DNA of 64,000 bases from Streptomyces cathayae (GCF_029760955.1 NZ_CP121682.1:2356001-2420000); one strand, 5' to 3'; numbered from the stretch's first letter, positions 25,237-34,019 are shown. Notes: generated by a model not told the origin, from the letters alone. Translations and numbers: made by a program.

Positions 25237-26247
25237 TCAACGTCGCTCGGGTTTCGCGCTGCGCGACATCAGCTCCTTGACGGCGACCACCGGCGACTTG
25301 CCCTCGTGCACGATGCTGACGACCGTCTCGGTGAGCGGCATGTCGACGCCGTGCCGGCGGGCCAGGTCCAGCACCGACTCGCAGGACTTGACGCCCTCGG
25401 CGGTCTGCTTGGTGACCGCGACGGTCTCCTCGAGGGTCATGCCCTTGCCGAGGTTGGTGCCGAAGGTGTGGTTGCGCGAGAGTGGTGAGGAGCAGGTGGC
25501 CACCAGGTCGCCCAGGCCGGCGAGTCCGGCGAAGGTCAGCGGGTCCGCGCCGAGCGCCACACCGAGCCGGGTGGTCTCGGCGAGCCCGCGGGTGATGAGC
25601 GAGCCCTTGGCGTTGTCGCCGAGCCCCATGCCGTCCGCGATGCCGACGGCCAGCCCGATCACGTTCTTCACCGCGCCGCCCAGTTCGCAGCCGACGACGT
25701 CGGTGTTGGTGTACGGGCGGAAGTACGGCGTGTGGCAGGCGGCCTGGAGCCGCTGGGCCACGGCCTCGTCGGTGCAGGCGACGACGGCGGCAGCCGGCAT
25801 CCGGGCGGCGATCTCCCGGGCGAGGTTGGGTCCGGTGACCACGGCGATCCGGTCGGCGCCGGCTCCGGCGACCTGCTCGATCACCTCGCTCATCCGCATG
25901 GCGGAGCCGAGTTCGACGCCCTTCATCAGCGACACCAGGACCGTGTCCGGGGCGAGCAGCGGTTTCCACCCGGCGAGGTTGCCGCGCAGCGTCTGCGAGG
26001 GGACCGCGAGGACGGTGAAGTCGGCGTCGCGGGCGGCGTCGGCGGCGTCGGTGGTGGCCCGCAGGTTCTCCGGGAGTTCGACTCCGGGCAGGTAGTCGGG
26101 GTTGGTGCGGGTGGAGTTGACCGCTTCCACGAGTTCGGGGCGCCGTGCCCACAGCACGACGTCGCATCCCGCGTCGGCGAGCACCATGCCGAAGGCCGTG
26201 CCCCACGATCCGGTACCGAAGACGGCGGCCTTGACCGGTTTGCTCAC
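25237..26247 (-). CDS. gpsA: NAD(P)-dependent glycerol-3-phosphate dehydrogenase
   Basis: GpsA reduces dihydroxyacetone phosphate to sn-glycerol 3-phosphate, the backbone for phospholipids. The 336-residue protein has the Rossmann loop [11 protein letters not shown] (10-20) and the family segments [43 protein letters not shown] (catalytic Lys) and [22 protein letters not shown]. The GTG start overlaps the plsC stop by four bases, so the acyltransferase that uses its product is coupled to it. No residue expected for activity is missing. Confidence 0.96.
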   Translation of the reverse strand: MSKPVKAAVFGTGSWGTAFGMVLADAGCDVVLWARRPELVEAVNSTRTNPDYLPGVELPENLRATTDAADAARDADFTVLAVPSQTLRGNLAGWKPLLAPDTVLVSLMKGVELGSAMRMSEVIEQVAGAGADRIAVVTGPNLAREIAARMPAAAVVACTDEAVAQRLQAACHTPYFRPYTNTDVVGCELGGAVKNVIGLAVGIADGMGLGDNAKGSLITRGLAETTRLGVALGADPLTFAGLAGLGDLVATCSSPLSRNHTFGTNLGKGMTLEETVAVTKQTAEGVKSCESVLDLARRHGVDMPLTETVVSIVHEGKSPVVAVKELMSRSAKPERR

Positions 26248-27125
26248 GTGCCCAACCCCTCTTCCCGCGCGGCGGCCCGTTCGCCGGGCCTGCGCTCCTC
26301 CTGCCGCCGGTCCTCCGGCGATCCGTGCTCAGGCGATCCCTGCTCCGGCAACCCGTGCTCCGGCGCCCCCTCCCGTCGCCTCGGCCGGGTCTGGGCCCGG
26401 GTCTTGCGGCCCTGCTCCGAGCGCTCGCGGCGCGGGTCGTAGGGCACCTCGGGGGCCTTCTCCCCGCGGATCTCCTCCAGCAGCCGGGTCACCGCCGCCA
26501 TGATGACCTCGGTTGCCTCCTTGAGCAGTTCCGGGGTCATCTCCCGGTCGTAGAAGCGGTCCAGGTCCACGGGCGGTCCGGCCAGCACCCGGTGGGTCTT
26601 GCGCGGGAAGAAGCGGGGCCTGCCGGCGTACGGCGGCAGCACCTCGTTGGCGCCCCACTGCGCGACCGGGACGACGGGGCACTTGGTCTGCAGGGCCACT
26701 CGCGCGGCACCGGTCTTGCCGGTCATGGGCCAGCCGTGCGGGTCACGGGTGAGGGTGCCCTCGGGATAGAAGGCGACGCACTCGCCGCGCTCCACGGCGT
26801 CGATCGCGGCCCGGAAGGCGCTGAGCGCGTCCGTGCTTTCCCGGTAGACGGGAATCTGCCCGGTGCCCCGCATCGCGGCACCGACGAATCCCTTACTGAA
26901 AAGCCCGCTCTTCGCCAGGAAGCGCGGAACGCGACCGGTGTTGTATTGAAAGTGCCCATAAGCGAAGGGGTCGATGTGCGAATTGTGGTTCACCGCGGTG
27001 ATAAATCCGCCCTCGGCCGGAATGTTCTCCATTCCGCGCCAGTCCCGCTTGAGCAGAACCACCAGCGGTGGTTTACAGAGAACCGCGGCGAAGCGGTACC
27101 AAAAGCCGATTCTGCGGCGCGGCAC
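26244..27125 (-). CDS. plsC: 1-acyl-sn-glycerol-3-phosphate acyltransferase (PlsC-type)
   Basis: A membrane-bound acyltransferase for phosphatidic acid synthesis. The 293-residue protein carries the catalytic NHNSHID (H47-x4-D52), the FYPEGT glycerol-phosphate-binding motif (119-124) and the PVVPVAQWG segment. The first 30 residues include a hydrophobic helix next to basic residues. The GTG at 27125 has AGAGGAAGG upstream. The last 60 residues are a hydrophilic tail with a degenerate five-residue repeat ([15 protein letters not shown]) encoded by imperfect 15-bp units around 26322-26370. Overlap with gpsA links acyl acceptor synthesis and acylation. Confidence 0.9.
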   Translation of the reverse strand: MPRRRIGFWYRFAAVLCKPPLVVLLKRDWRGMENIPAEGGFITAVNHNSHIDPFAYGHFQYNTGRVPRFLAKSGLFSKGFVGAAMRGTGQIPVYRESTDALSAFRAAIDAVERGECVAFYPEGTLTRDPHGWPMTGKTGAARVALQTKCPVVPVAQWGANEVLPPYAGRPRFFPRKTHRVLAGPPVDLDRFYDREMTPELLKEATEVIMAAVTRLLEEIRGEKAPEVPYDPRRERSEQGRKTRAQTRPRRREGAPEHGLPEQGSPEHGSPEDRRQEERRPGERAAAREEGLGT

Positions 27126-27283
27126 AGGGACACCTTCCTCTAAGTCCTGGAACCGGGGGCCAGGCGGGCCGCACAAGTGTCGCCCCGGGCCGCCGGTCTG
27201 TCGAGAACACCGTACGCCCCGCCCCCCTGGCCACCGGGTGCCACGGGGGACAATGGCGACGACAAGAGAGGGACGTAACACGC

Positions 27284-27922
27284 GTGCAGTGGACCCTGGT
27301 GGTACCCCTGAAACCACTGGCCGAGGCCAAGAGCAGGCTCGCGGACACCGCGGACGACGCGGTGCGTCCGGGGCTGGCCCTGGCCTTCGCGCAGGACACG
27401 GTCGCGGCCGCGCTGTCCTGCCGCGCCGTGCGCGACGTGGTGGTCGTCACGGGCGACGCCCTGGCCGGCCGCGAGCTGGCCGCGCTCGGGGCCCACATCG
27501 TCTCCGACGAACCGGGCGGCGGCCTGAACGCGGCACTCGCGCACGCGGCCGTCGCCGCACGGGCCCTCCGGGGCGCGGGGCCCGTGGCGGCCCTCAACGC
27601 CGATCTCCCGGCGCTGCGCCCGGCCGAACTGGCCCGCGTCCTCGAGAGGGCCGCCGTATTCCCGCGCGCGTTCCTCTCCGATGCCGCGGCCGTCGGCACC
27701 ACGCTGCTCTCCGCGGCACCGGACGAGGAATTGCGTCCTTCCTTCGGCCCCGGCTCCCGGGCCCGGCACCGGGCGTTCGGAGCCGTGGAACTCCACCTCG
27801 ACGCGGTGGATTCCGTACGGCAGGACGTGGACACGGGCGACGATCTGCGGGCGGCGCTGGCGCTGGGCGTGGGGCCCCGCACGACGGCCGCCGTCGCGCG
27901 GCTGCTGATCGCGGAGCAGTAG
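27284..27922 (+). CDS. cofC: 2-phospho-L-lactate/phosphoenolpyruvate guanylyltransferase (CofC/FbiD)
   Basis: CofC/FbiD activates phospholactate or phosphoenolpyruvate with GTP for coenzyme F420 synthesis. The 212-residue protein is a MobA-like nucleotidyltransferase with VVPLKPLAEAKSRLAD at residues 6-21, VVVVTGDALAGREL, SDEPGGGLNAAL and the metal-binding AALNADLPALRPAEL. A C-terminal EELRPSFGPGSRARH segment binds phosphate. The GTG at 27284 is preceded by GAGAGGGACGTAAC. It is divergent from plsC and runs into a small cold-shock-like gene nine bases later. The rest of the F420 pathway is elsewhere. Confidence 0.9.
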   Translation: MQWTLVVPLKPLAEAKSRLADTADDAVRPGLALAFAQDTVAAALSCRAVRDVVVVTGDALAGRELAALGAHIVSDEPGGGLNAALAHAAVAARALRGAGPVAALNADLPALRPAELARVLERAAVFPRAFLSDAAAVGTTLLSAAPDEELRPSFGPGSRARHRAFGAVELHLDAVDSVRQDVDTGDDLRAALALGVGPRTTAAVARLLIAEQ

Positions 27923-27931
27923 GCTGCCGAC

Positions 27932-28135
27932 ATGCAGGCGACCGCGTACACCTACGACCCCGAAAGCCGCAGCGGCCAGGTGCTGCTGGACGACGGCACA
28001 CCGGTGCCCTTCGACGCGCGGGCTTTCGACGCCGGGGGCCTGAGGCTGCTGCGCCCCGGGCAGCGGGTGCGCGTCGAGACCCAGGGCGAGGGCGAGGCCC
28101 GGCGGATCACGCTGGTGACGCTGCACACGTTCTGA
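27932..28135 (+). CDS. Cold-shock-domain-like small protein
   Basis: A 67-residue protein with the pattern GQVLLDDGTPVPFDARAF then RLLRPGQRVRVE, resembling a degenerate CspA/S1 OB-fold. The aromatic RNP1/RNP2 motifs of true cold-shock proteins are not obvious, so nucleic-acid binding is uncertain. It starts nine bases after cofC and is very likely co-transcribed. Small proteins of this type follow cofC in other Streptomyces, as I recall. No role in F420 synthesis is known. Confidence 0.75.
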   Translation: MQATAYTYDPESRSGQVLLDDGTPVPFDARAFDAGGLRLLRPGQRVRVETQGEGEARRITLVTLHTF

Positions 28136-28195
28136 CTCGCCGCGGCGCACGTTCTGACCTGCCGCGGCGCGCGGCGGGGACGCCGGGCACACCGC

Positions 28196-28224
28196 GGGCC
28201 GGGCTCCGTGACGGAGTCCGGCCC
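28196..28224. terminator. Bidirectional terminator between the cold-shock-like gene and hupS
   Basis: A 13-bp stem with one G-T pair and a short TGA loop lies between two convergent genes, 60 bases after one stop and 27 bases before the other. Confidence 0.8.
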
Positions 28225-28250
28225 GGCGCGTGAGTACCGTTCGGCCGCCG

Positions 28251-28874
28251 TTACTTCTTGCGGGCGGTGGTCTTCTTGGCGGTGGTCTTGCGGGCGGTCG
28301 ACTTCTTCGCGGGCGCCTTGGTGGCCGTGGCCTTCTTCGCCGGGGCCTTCTTGGCGGTCGTCTTCTTCGCCGCGGCGGTCTTGGCGGCCGGCGCGGCCTG
28401 CTTGGCGGTGGTCTTCTTCGCCGCGGTGGTCTTGGCGGTGGTCTTCTTCGCCGTCGTCTTCTTGGTGACGGCCTTCTTCGCGGCGGCCGACTTCGCGGTC
28501 TTCTTGGCCGCGGCCTTCTTCACCGTCGCCGAAGCCCCGCCGGACAGGCTGCCCTTGGGCGCCTTCTTGACGGCGACCTCGCCCCCGCGCGGAAGCTTCT
28601 TCGAGCCGCTCACCAGGTCCTTGAACCCCTGTCCCGCGCGAAAGCGCGGCACCGACGTCTTCTTGACCCGGACCCGCTCGCCGGTCTGGGGGTTGCGGGC
28701 GTAGCGGGCCGGACGGTCGACCTTCTCGAACGAACCGAAACCGGTGACGGAGACCCGGTCCCCCGCGACCACGGCGCGGACGATGGCATCGAGGACCGCG
28801 TCGACGGCGTCGGCGGCCTGCTGTCGACCGCCCATCTTGTCGGCAATCGCTTCTACGAGCTGCGCCTTGTTCAC
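28251..28874 (-). CDS. hupS: HU-type nucleoid protein with Lys/Ala-rich tail (HupS)
   Basis: A 207-residue histone-like protein. Residues 1-90 are a normal HU domain: MNKAQLVEAIADKMG, VTGFGSFEKVDRPARYARNPQTGE and the DNA-clasping arm, then VPRFRAGQGFKDLV. The remaining 110 residues are a histone H1-like tail of KKTTAKKT and AAAKK repeats, the mark of actinobacterial HupS (and mycobacterial HupB). In S. coelicolor HupS is the sporulation-associated HU paralogue that compacts spore nucleoids. ATG start; a -35/-10 pair with 17-base spacing lies 55-80 bases upstream. The repeat-rich tail is prone to length variation. Confidence 0.93.
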   Translation of the reverse strand: MNKAQLVEAIADKMGGRQQAADAVDAVLDAIVRAVVAGDRVSVTGFGSFEKVDRPARYARNPQTGERVRVKKTSVPRFRAGQGFKDLVSGSKKLPRGGEVAVKKAPKGSLSGGASATVKKAAAKKTAKSAAAKKAVTKKTTAKKTTAKTTAAKKTTAKQAAPAAKTAAAKKTTAKKAPAKKATATKAPAKKSTARKTTAKKTTARKK

Positions 28875-28925
28875 GTCTTCCCCTTCGGAGACATCGCCCG
28901 AACGAATCCGTTCAAGCGTTTTCGC

Positions 28926-28954
28926 ACGTTAGGCAGATATATACCGCAAATCAA
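28926..28954 (-). promoter_or_regulatory. Candidate hupS promoter
   Basis: On the minus strand, TTGATT (28949-28954) and TAACGT (28926-28931) are 17 bases apart, with an AT-rich TATATAT in the spacer. Both hexamers resemble the HrdB-type consensus. The start of hupS is about 50 bases downstream. Confidence 0.5.
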
Positions 28955-29010
28955 ACACGAAACGGGCTTATCACCCTTGTGCCGCAATGAACTCGGCTGC
29001 CGTGACCGAT

Positions 29011-29241
29011 TCAGCGTTCCTCGTCGGGGAATCGCCCCTCGTCGAGATCCGTGATGAACAGTTCCAGCCGCCTTGCCGCGTTGGCGAGATCGTGCTTGGC
29101 CGCGGCCGTAATGACCAGCAGCTTCCGGGTCAGCGCCATCCGTACGCCCTCCGGTACTTGCAGTGCGCGCACTTCTGCATGCGCTTCTTTGAGCCGGGCC
29201 GCGACCAGCGTGTAGAGCTCGAGTTGGCCGTCGCGTTCCAT
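29011..29241 (-). CDS. Small conserved helical protein
   Basis: A 76-residue protein beginning MERDGQLELYTLVAARLKEA. It is nearly all helix, with conserved-looking ALQVPEGVRMALTRKLLVIT and AKHDLANAARRLELFITDLDEG segments. I recognise it as a Streptomyces conserved hypothetical protein next to hupS, with no assigned role. There are no Cys, membrane helices or enzyme motifs. The ATG at 29241 starts the conserved part; upstream in-frame sequence looks non-coding. A helical-bundle or regulatory function is speculative. Confidence 0.7.
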   Translation of the reverse strand: MERDGQLELYTLVAARLKEAHAEVRALQVPEGVRMALTRKLLVITAAAKHDLANAARRLELFITDLDEGRFPDEER

Positions 29242-29428
29242 GCACAGATTGTGCCATCTGGGGCGAGTTGTCGCCTGCGCAGGGGGCAACTACCGCCTCG
29301 GACGGCGGTCCGAGCACATTCGGAGACCACGCGCACGTGACACGTGTACCCCGGCAACCACCTTCATAACGTGGGAAGTTGCAAGGCCTCAAGAGGGCGC
29401 GCAGAGCCGAACGGGTGCAGAGACGGCC

Positions 29429-29457
29429 GTACCCCCGATCAGTCCGATCGGGGGTAC
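29429..29457 (-). terminator. Terminator of leuCD
   Basis: A perfect 12-bp stem (GTACCCCCGATC and complement) with an AGTCC loop lies 50 bases after the leuD stop. No U-run follows it. Confidence 0.85.
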
Positions 29458-29507
29458 GAAAGGGGGTTCGGTGTGGCCGAAAGTCGACCTGCCGCGAGGA
29501 CTTCGCG

Positions 29508-30110
29508 TCAGGCGGCCGGGGCCGGGATCGTCTGCGGCTTGTACGACGGGCGCTTGGCCTCATACGCGGCGATGTCCGCCTCGCTCTGCAGCGTGATGGA
29601 GATGTCGTCGAGACCGTTCAGCAGCCGCCAGCGGGAGTTCTCGTCGAGCTCGAAGGGCGCGGTGATGCTCCCGGCGCGCACCTCGCGGGCCTGGAGGTCG
29701 ACGGTGATCTCGGCGGTGGGGTCGGCTTCCGTCAGCTCCCACAGCGCGTCCACGGTCTGCTGGTCGAGGACCACGGTGAGCAGGCCGTTCTTCAGCGAGT
29801 TACCGCGGAAGATGTCGGCGAAGCGGGAGGAGATCACGGTTTTGAAGCCGTAGTTCTGCAGCGCCCAGACGGCGTGCTCGCGGGAGGATCCGGTGCCGAA
29901 GTCGGGGCCGGCGACCAGCACGGTGGCGCCCTCGCGCTCGGGGCGGTTGAGGACGAACTCCGGGTCCTTGCGCCAGGCCTCGAACAGCCCGTCCTCGAAC
30001 CCGTCCCGGGTCACCTTCTTGAGCCAGTGGGCGGGGATGATCTGGTCGGTGTCGACGTTGCTGCGGCGCAGCGGGACGGCCCGGCCGGTGTGGGTGGTGA
30101 ATGCTTCCAT
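29508..30110 (-). CDS. leuD: 3-isopropylmalate dehydratase small subunit
   Basis: LeuD with LeuC isomerises 2-isopropylmalate to 3-isopropylmalate in leucine synthesis. The 200-residue protein has the swivel-domain features: [13 protein letters not shown] (18-30), [40 protein letters not shown] start; leuC ends six bases upstream, so the pair is translated from one mRNA. The terminator follows the stop by about 50 bases. Confidence 0.97.
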   Translation of the reverse strand: MEAFTTHTGRAVPLRRSNVDTDQIIPAHWLKKVTRDGFEDGLFEAWRKDPEFVLNRPEREGATVLVAGPDFGTGSSREHAVWALQNYGFKTVISSRFADIFRGNSLKNGLLTVVLDQQTVDALWELTEADPTAEITVDLQAREVRAGSITAPFELDENSRWRLLNGLDDISITLQSEADIAAYEAKRPSYKPQTIPAPAA

Positions 30111-30116
30111 GACTGA

Positions 30117-31544
30117 TCAGACTCCAGCGGGCGTGGGGGCGTCGGCGTCGAGGTCGGCCGGGGAGGCCAGGTGGCCGAGGAGCGCGGTGGCGGCGGCGAC
30201 CTGGGGGGAGACCAGGTGGGTACGGCCGCCCTTGCCCTGCCGGCCCTCGAAGTTGCGGTTGGAGGTGGAGGCGCAGCGCTCACCGGGGGCGAGCTGGTCG
30301 GGGTTCATGCCCAGGCACATCGAGCAGCCCGCGTGCCGCCACTCGGCGCCCGCCTCCTTGAAGACCACGTCCAGGCCCTCGGAGACGGCCTGCAGGCCCA
30401 CCCGGGCGGAGCCGGGGACGACCAGCATCCGTACGCCGTCGGCGACTTTGCGGCCCCTGACGATGTCGGCGGCGGCGCGCAGGTCCTCGATCCGGCCGTT
30501 GGTGCAGGAACCTACGAACACGGTGTCCACACCGATGGAGCGCAGCGGCTGGCCGGCCGTCAACCCCATGTATTCCAGGGCCTTTTCGGCGGCCAGGCGC
30601 TCCGAGGCGTCTTCGTAGGCGGCGGGGTCGGGCACGTCGGCCGACAGCGGAGCGCCCTGGCCGGGGTTGGTGCCCCAGGTGACGAACGGCGACAGCGCGG
30701 CGGCGTCGATGACGACCTCGGCGTCGAACTCGGCGTCCTGGTCGGTGCGCAACGTCTTCCAGTAGGCCACGGCCGCGTCCCAGTCCTCGCCCCGCGGGGC
30801 GTGCGGGCGGCCCTCGAGGTAGGCGAACGTGGTCTCGTCGGGGGCGATCATGCCCGCGCGGGCGCCGGCCTCGATCGACATGTTGCAGATGGTCATCCGG
30901 GCCTCCATCGAGAGCTTCTCGATGGCCTCGCCGCGGTACTCCAGGACGTAGCCCTGGCCGCCGCCGGTGCCGATCCGCGCGATGACCGCCAGGATCAGGT
31001 CCTTGGCCGTGACCCCGTCGGGCAGTTCGCCCTCGACAGTGATCGCCATGGTCTTGGGGCGGGTCATCGGCAGGGTCTGGGTGGCCAGCACGTGCTCGAC
31101 CTGGGAGGTGCCGATACCGAAGGCCAGGCCGCCGAACGCGCCGTGCGTGGAGGTGTGCGAGTCCCCGCAGACCACGGTCATGCCGGGCTGGGTCAGCCCC
31201 AGCTGTGGCCCCACCACGTGCACGACGCCCTGCTCGACGTCGCCCAGCGAGTGCAGCCGGACACCGAACTCCGCGCAGTTCGCCCGCAGCGTCTCCAGCT
31301 GGACCCGGGAGACCGGGTCGGCGATGGGCTTGTCGATGTCCAGGGTCGGGGTGTTGTGGTCCTCGGTCGCGATGGTCAGGTCGAGCCGGCGCACCCCGCG
31401 GCCGCTCTTGCGCAGGCCGTCGAAGGCCTGCGGGCTGGTCACCTCGTGCAGCAGGTGCAGATCGATGAAGAGGAGGTCGGGCTCGCCCTCGGCGCGCCGG
31501 ACGACATGGTCGTCCCAGACCTTCTCCGCCAGTGTCCTACCCAT
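30117..31544 (-). CDS. leuC: 3-isopropylmalate dehydratase large subunit
   Basis: The aconitase-family catalytic subunit of isopropylmalate isomerase, carrying a [4Fe-4S] cluster. The 475-residue protein has [15 protein letters not shown] in the N-terminal part and [13 protein letters not shown] plus [15 protein letters not shown] towards the end. These supply the three cluster Cys. Its ATG is preceded by AAAGGGGAAAGCG. It heads the leuCD operon, divergent from ndgR. In Streptomyces, NdgR activates this operon through the shared intergenic region. Confidence 0.97.
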   Translation of the reverse strand: MGRTLAEKVWDDHVVRRAEGEPDLLFIDLHLLHEVTSPQAFDGLRKSGRGVRRLDLTIATEDHNTPTLDIDKPIADPVSRVQLETLRANCAEFGVRLHSLGDVEQGVVHVVGPQLGLTQPGMTVVCGDSHTSTHGAFGGLAFGIGTSQVEHVLATQTLPMTRPKTMAITVEGELPDGVTAKDLILAVIARIGTGGGQGYVLEYRGEAIEKLSMEARMTICNMSIEAGARAGMIAPDETTFAYLEGRPHAPRGEDWDAAVAYWKTLRTDQDAEFDAEVVIDAAALSPFVTWGTNPGQGAPLSADVPDPAAYEDASERLAAEKALEYMGLTAGQPLRSIGVDTVFVGSCTNGRIEDLRAAADIVRGRKVADGVRMLVVPGSARVGLQAVSEGLDVVFKEAGAEWRHAGCSMCLGMNPDQLAPGERCASTSNRNFEGRQGKGGRTHLVSPQVAAATALLGHLASPADLDADAPTPAGV

Positions 31545-31680
31545 CGCTTTCCCCTTTTTTGGTGCGCTCGCCTCCGGGGCGGCCCTCCGGCTCGCTCACC
31601 ACTGTTCTCGGGCTTCTGTGCCGGCCCCGTGGATTACGGGCCGTGTTCCACCCAGGGTGGCGCGTTCCCCCGAAAATTGA

Positions 31681-31709
31681 ACTTGCGTTTCACAGAGTGA
31701 GACGCAAGT
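31681..31709. promoter_or_regulatory. 29-bp inverted repeat in the leuC-ndgR intergenic region (probable NdgR operator)
   Basis: Arms ACTTGCGTTTCAC and GTGAGACGCAAGT are complementary except for one pair, with an AGA centre. It covers the predicted ndgR promoter: TTGCGT at 31683-31688 and AAGTAT at 31706-31711, with a 17-base spacer. It also lies upstream of leuC. An IclR-family dimer site of this size is expected for NdgR. The assignment is by position. Confidence 0.75.
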
Positions 31710-31717
31710 ATCGTTGC

Positions 31718-32431
31718 ATGGACAACAGTAGCGGCGTCGGCGTTCTGGACAAGGCGGCCCTCGTCCTGAGCGCTCTGGAGTCCGGCCCGGCCACCCTCGC
31801 GGGGTTGGTCGGTGCGACCGGACTGGCACGACCCACGGCCCACCGCCTGGCCGTGGCACTGGAACACCACCGCCTGGTGGCGCGCGACATGCAGGGCCGG
31901 TTCATCCTCGGCCCGCGCATGGCCGAACTGGCCGCGGCGGCGGGCGAGGACCGGCTGCTCGCCACGGCGGGCCCGGTGCTCACCCATCTCCGCGACGTGA
32001 CCGGCGAGAGCGCCCAGCTCTATCGCCGGCAGGGTGACATGCGCATCTGCGTCGCCGCGGCGGAGCGCCTGTCGGGTCTGCGGGACACGGTCCCGGTGGG
32101 CTCCACGCTCACGATGAAGGCCGGCTCCTCCGCGCAGATCCTGATGGCCTGGGAGGAGCCGGAGCGCCTGCACCGCGGCCTGCAGGGCGCCCGCTTCACG
32201 GCGACGGCCCTGTCGGGTGTCAGGCGCCGTGGCTGGGCGCAGTCGATCGGGGAGCGGGAGCCCGGCGTCGCCTCCGTCTCCGCGCCGGTGCGCGGCCCCT
32301 CGAACCGCGTGGTGGCCGCCGTCTCGGTGTCGGGGCCCATCGAGCGCCTGAGCCGTCACCCGGGCCGTATGCACGCCCAGGCCGTCATCGACTCCGCGGC
32401 CCGCCTCTCCGAGGCACTGCGCCGCTCCTGA
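31718..32431 (+). CDS. ndgR: IclR-family regulator NdgR of leucine and nitrogen metabolism
   Basis: A 237-residue IclR protein. The winged helix occupies about residues 10-65 (LDKAALVLSALESGPATLAGL, GLARPTAHRLAVALEHHRL) and the effector domain follows (VPVGSTLTMKAGSSAQILMAW, GVASVSAPVRGPSNRVVAAVSVSGP). The characterised orthologue NdgR controls leuCD and other amino-acid genes in S. coelicolor. The ATG at 31718 lies seven bases after the predicted -10 AAGTAT and has no Shine-Dalgarno sequence, so the mRNA is probably leaderless. It is divergent from leuC across the palindrome at 31681-31709, which suggests autoregulation. Confidence 0.93.
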   Translation: MDNSSGVGVLDKAALVLSALESGPATLAGLVGATGLARPTAHRLAVALEHHRLVARDMQGRFILGPRMAELAAAAGEDRLLATAGPVLTHLRDVTGESAQLYRRQGDMRICVAAAERLSGLRDTVPVGSTLTMKAGSSAQILMAWEEPERLHRGLQGARFTATALSGVRRRGWAQSIGEREPGVASVSAPVRGPSNRVVAAVSVSGPIERLSRHPGRMHAQAVIDSAARLSEALRRS

Positions 32432-32530
32432 CCCCATTCCCGCCCCTCGGGGACGGGCCCGCCTCAACGCCGCGGCAGGCCCTCCCCCGGGCTCCTGTCC
32501 CCGCACCTCGGTACCCCGTGCCGGGACACG

Positions 32531-32568
32531 AAGAAGCCCCCCACCGAGGTGGAGGGCTTTTCTTCTTC
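32531..32568. terminator. Terminator shared by ndgR and the tRNA cluster
   Basis: A stem AAGAAGCCCCCCACC/GGTGGAGGGCTT with one mismatch and a GAG loop is followed by TTCTTCTTCC on the plus strand. It lies between ndgR (plus) and the tRNA genes (minus). Confidence 0.8.
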
Positions 32569-32577
32569 CTGCCTGTG

Positions 32578-32650
32578 TACCCCCGACCGGATTCGAACCG
32601 GCGCTACCGCCTTGAGAGGGCGGCGTGCTAGGCCGCTACACAACGGGGGC
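32578..32650 (-). tRNA. tRNA-Glu (CTC), copy 1
   Basis: A 73-nt cloverleaf. Acceptor stem GCCCCCG pairs with CGGGGGT (a G-U at pair 1-72), discriminator A, anticodon loop CTCTCAA giving CTC, and T-loop GGTTCGAATCC. No CCA is encoded. The anticodon stem is CCGCC/GGCGG. It is the last gene of the minus-strand tRNA cluster. Confidence 0.97.
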
Positions 32651-32678
32651 GTGGACACTGCGTTTCCGCAGGTCCGAG

Positions 32679-32750
32679 CTGGTCTACCTGGACTCGAACC
32701 AAGACTAACTGAACCAGAATCAGTCGTGCTGCCAATTACACCATAGACCA
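32679..32750 (-). tRNA. tRNA-Gln (CTG), copy 1
   Basis: A 72-nt cloverleaf with acceptor stem TGGTCTA/TAGACCA, discriminator G, anticodon stem ACTGA/TCAGT and loop TTCTGGT giving CTG. No CCA is encoded. Its acceptor stem differs from copy 2 by one compensated pair. Confidence 0.97.
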
Positions 32751-32772
32751 ATGATGGTTTAGACCAGTTCAG

Positions 32773-32845
32773 TACCCCCGACCGGATTCGAACCGGCGCT
32801 ACCGCCTTGAGAGGGCGGCGTGCTAGGCCGCTACACAACGGGGGC
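32773..32845 (-). tRNA. tRNA-Glu (CTC), copy 2
   Basis: Identical to copy 1 over the mature 73 nt by inspection. Anticodon CTC, no encoded CCA. Confidence 0.97.
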
Positions 32846-32931
32846 CCTGGCGATCCTCACCCGGCCGGAGCCGGATGGTTTCACCGTGAGGACAGTGGGC
32901 GCTACCCGGCCGCCCTCGCGGGATGGATCTG

Positions 32932-33004
32932 TACCCCCGACCGGATTCGAACCGGCGCTACTGCCTTGAGAGGGCAGCGTGCTAGGCCGCTACACAACGG
33001 GGGC
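32932..33004 (-). tRNA. tRNA-Glu (CTC), copy 3 with compensated anticodon stem
   Basis: A 73-nt tRNA like copies 1 and 2 except that the anticodon stem is CTGCC/GGCAG. One C-G pair has become T-A on both sides. Anticodon CTC. No CCA is encoded. Confidence 0.97.
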
Positions 33005-33044
33005 TTCGCGGATGAGATCCGCAGGTGCAGATGAGCTCTGCGAG

Positions 33045-33116
33045 CTGGCCTACCTGGACTCGAACCAAGACTAACTGAACCAGAATCAGTCGTGCTGCCA
33101 ATTACACCATAGGCCA
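33045..33116 (-). tRNA. tRNA-Gln (CTG), copy 2 with compensated acceptor stem
   Basis: A 72-nt tRNA-Gln with acceptor stem TGGCCTA/TAGGCCA, against TGGTCTA/TAGACCA in copy 1. It is the first gene of the cluster in the direction of transcription, so the cluster promoter should lie at about 33120-33200. A TAGAAC -10-like element is at 33144-33149 on the minus strand. Confidence 0.97.
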
Positions 33117-33207
33117 CTGGAACGCAATCCCCGGAGGGTCATTGTTCTAGCAGTGCGCTTGAGGTTGGTGGCCTTCCGGCCCGGTCCCCCGCGGCGCAGG
33201 AAGAACA

Positions 33208-33939
33208 TTACCCGATGCCGGACCCGGCTCCAAAACGGGTATCCGTGCCGAGGATCGCGGGGAGTTCACCGAGGGAGGCGATCCGGCGCGGCCCGACGGG
33301 CGGCTCCAGGGTCGCGTACGCGCCGCCCCGGTCGATCCACACCGACAGCAGACCGGCCTCCGCCGCGCCCCGGCCGTCGATCTCCGGATGGTCCCCCACG
33401 TACGCGACCTGGGCGGGAGGGAGCGCCAGGGCCTCGCAGGCCGCCAGGAAGGCGCCGGCCTCGGGTTTGGAGACGCCCAGCTCGGCGGCGCACAGGATGG
33501 CCTCGAAGCGGTCGTGGACGCCGAGGACACGCAGCTTGCGGTCCTGGAGGTGGATGCTGGAGTTGGACAGCACCGCGTGCCGGTGGCTGGCGGCGAGCGC
33601 GTCGAGGACCGGCAGGACGTCCGGGAACAGCGACCAGGCCGCCTCGTAGTGCACGACGTAGCGCCGGAACCAGGCGTCGGCCTCGTCGTCGGTCAGCTCA
33701 CGCCCCAGGAAGACCCGGGTGCGGTCGCGCCGCTGCGTCTCGAAGTCGACCTCGCCGGCGGCGAACCGGGCCCACTGGAGGTCGGTCACCTCCCGCCACC
33801 GCACCAGCGCCTCCTCCACGGAGGCGTGCCCGACCGGCAGCTCCTCGGCCAGCAGATGCGCCCGCATCCCCTCGCGGTCGGCGGAGGTGTAGTCGAAGAG
33901 GGTGTCGTCCACGTCCCAGACGACGGCTCGGATCGCCAT
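33208..33939 (-). CDS. HAD-family hydrolase
   Basis: A 243-residue haloacid dehalogenase superfamily phosphatase. It has motif I VVWDVDDTLFDYTSADREGM (nucleophile Asp, acid Asp two residues on), motif II VLSNSS, motif III lysine in GVSKPEAGAF and motif IV YVGDHPEIDGRGAAEAG. The four-helix cap follows motif I, which is subclass I (phosphoglycolate- or pyrimidine-nucleotidase-like). The ATG at 33939 gives MAIRAVVWD. It follows gltX after 80 bases containing a terminator, so it probably has its own promoter. Substrate unknown; a house-cleaning phosphatase is the likely role. Confidence 0.88.
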   Translation of the reverse strand: MAIRAVVWDVDDTLFDYTSADREGMRAHLLAEELPVGHASVEEALVRWREVTDLQWARFAAGEVDFETQRRDRTRVFLGRELTDDEADAWFRRYVVHYEAAWSLFPDVLPVLDALAASHRHAVLSNSSIHLQDRKLRVLGVHDRFEAILCAAELGVSKPEAGAFLAACEALALPPAQVAYVGDHPEIDGRGAAEAGLLSVWIDRGGAYATLEPPVGPRRIASLGELPAILGTDTRFGAGSGIG

Positions 33940-33964
33940 GGGACCGACCGTACCCAAGAACAGC

Positions 33965-34001
33965 GAGGGGCGGCGCCCGAATACTCCGGGTGCCGCCCCT
34001 C
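33965..34001 (-). terminator. Terminator of gltX
   Basis: A 15-bp stem (GAGGGGCGGCGCCCG and complement, one G-T pair) with a seven-base AATACTC loop. It is 18 bases after the gltX stop. Confidence 0.85.
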
Positions 34002-34019
34002 ACCTGTGGTCGGACCGGG

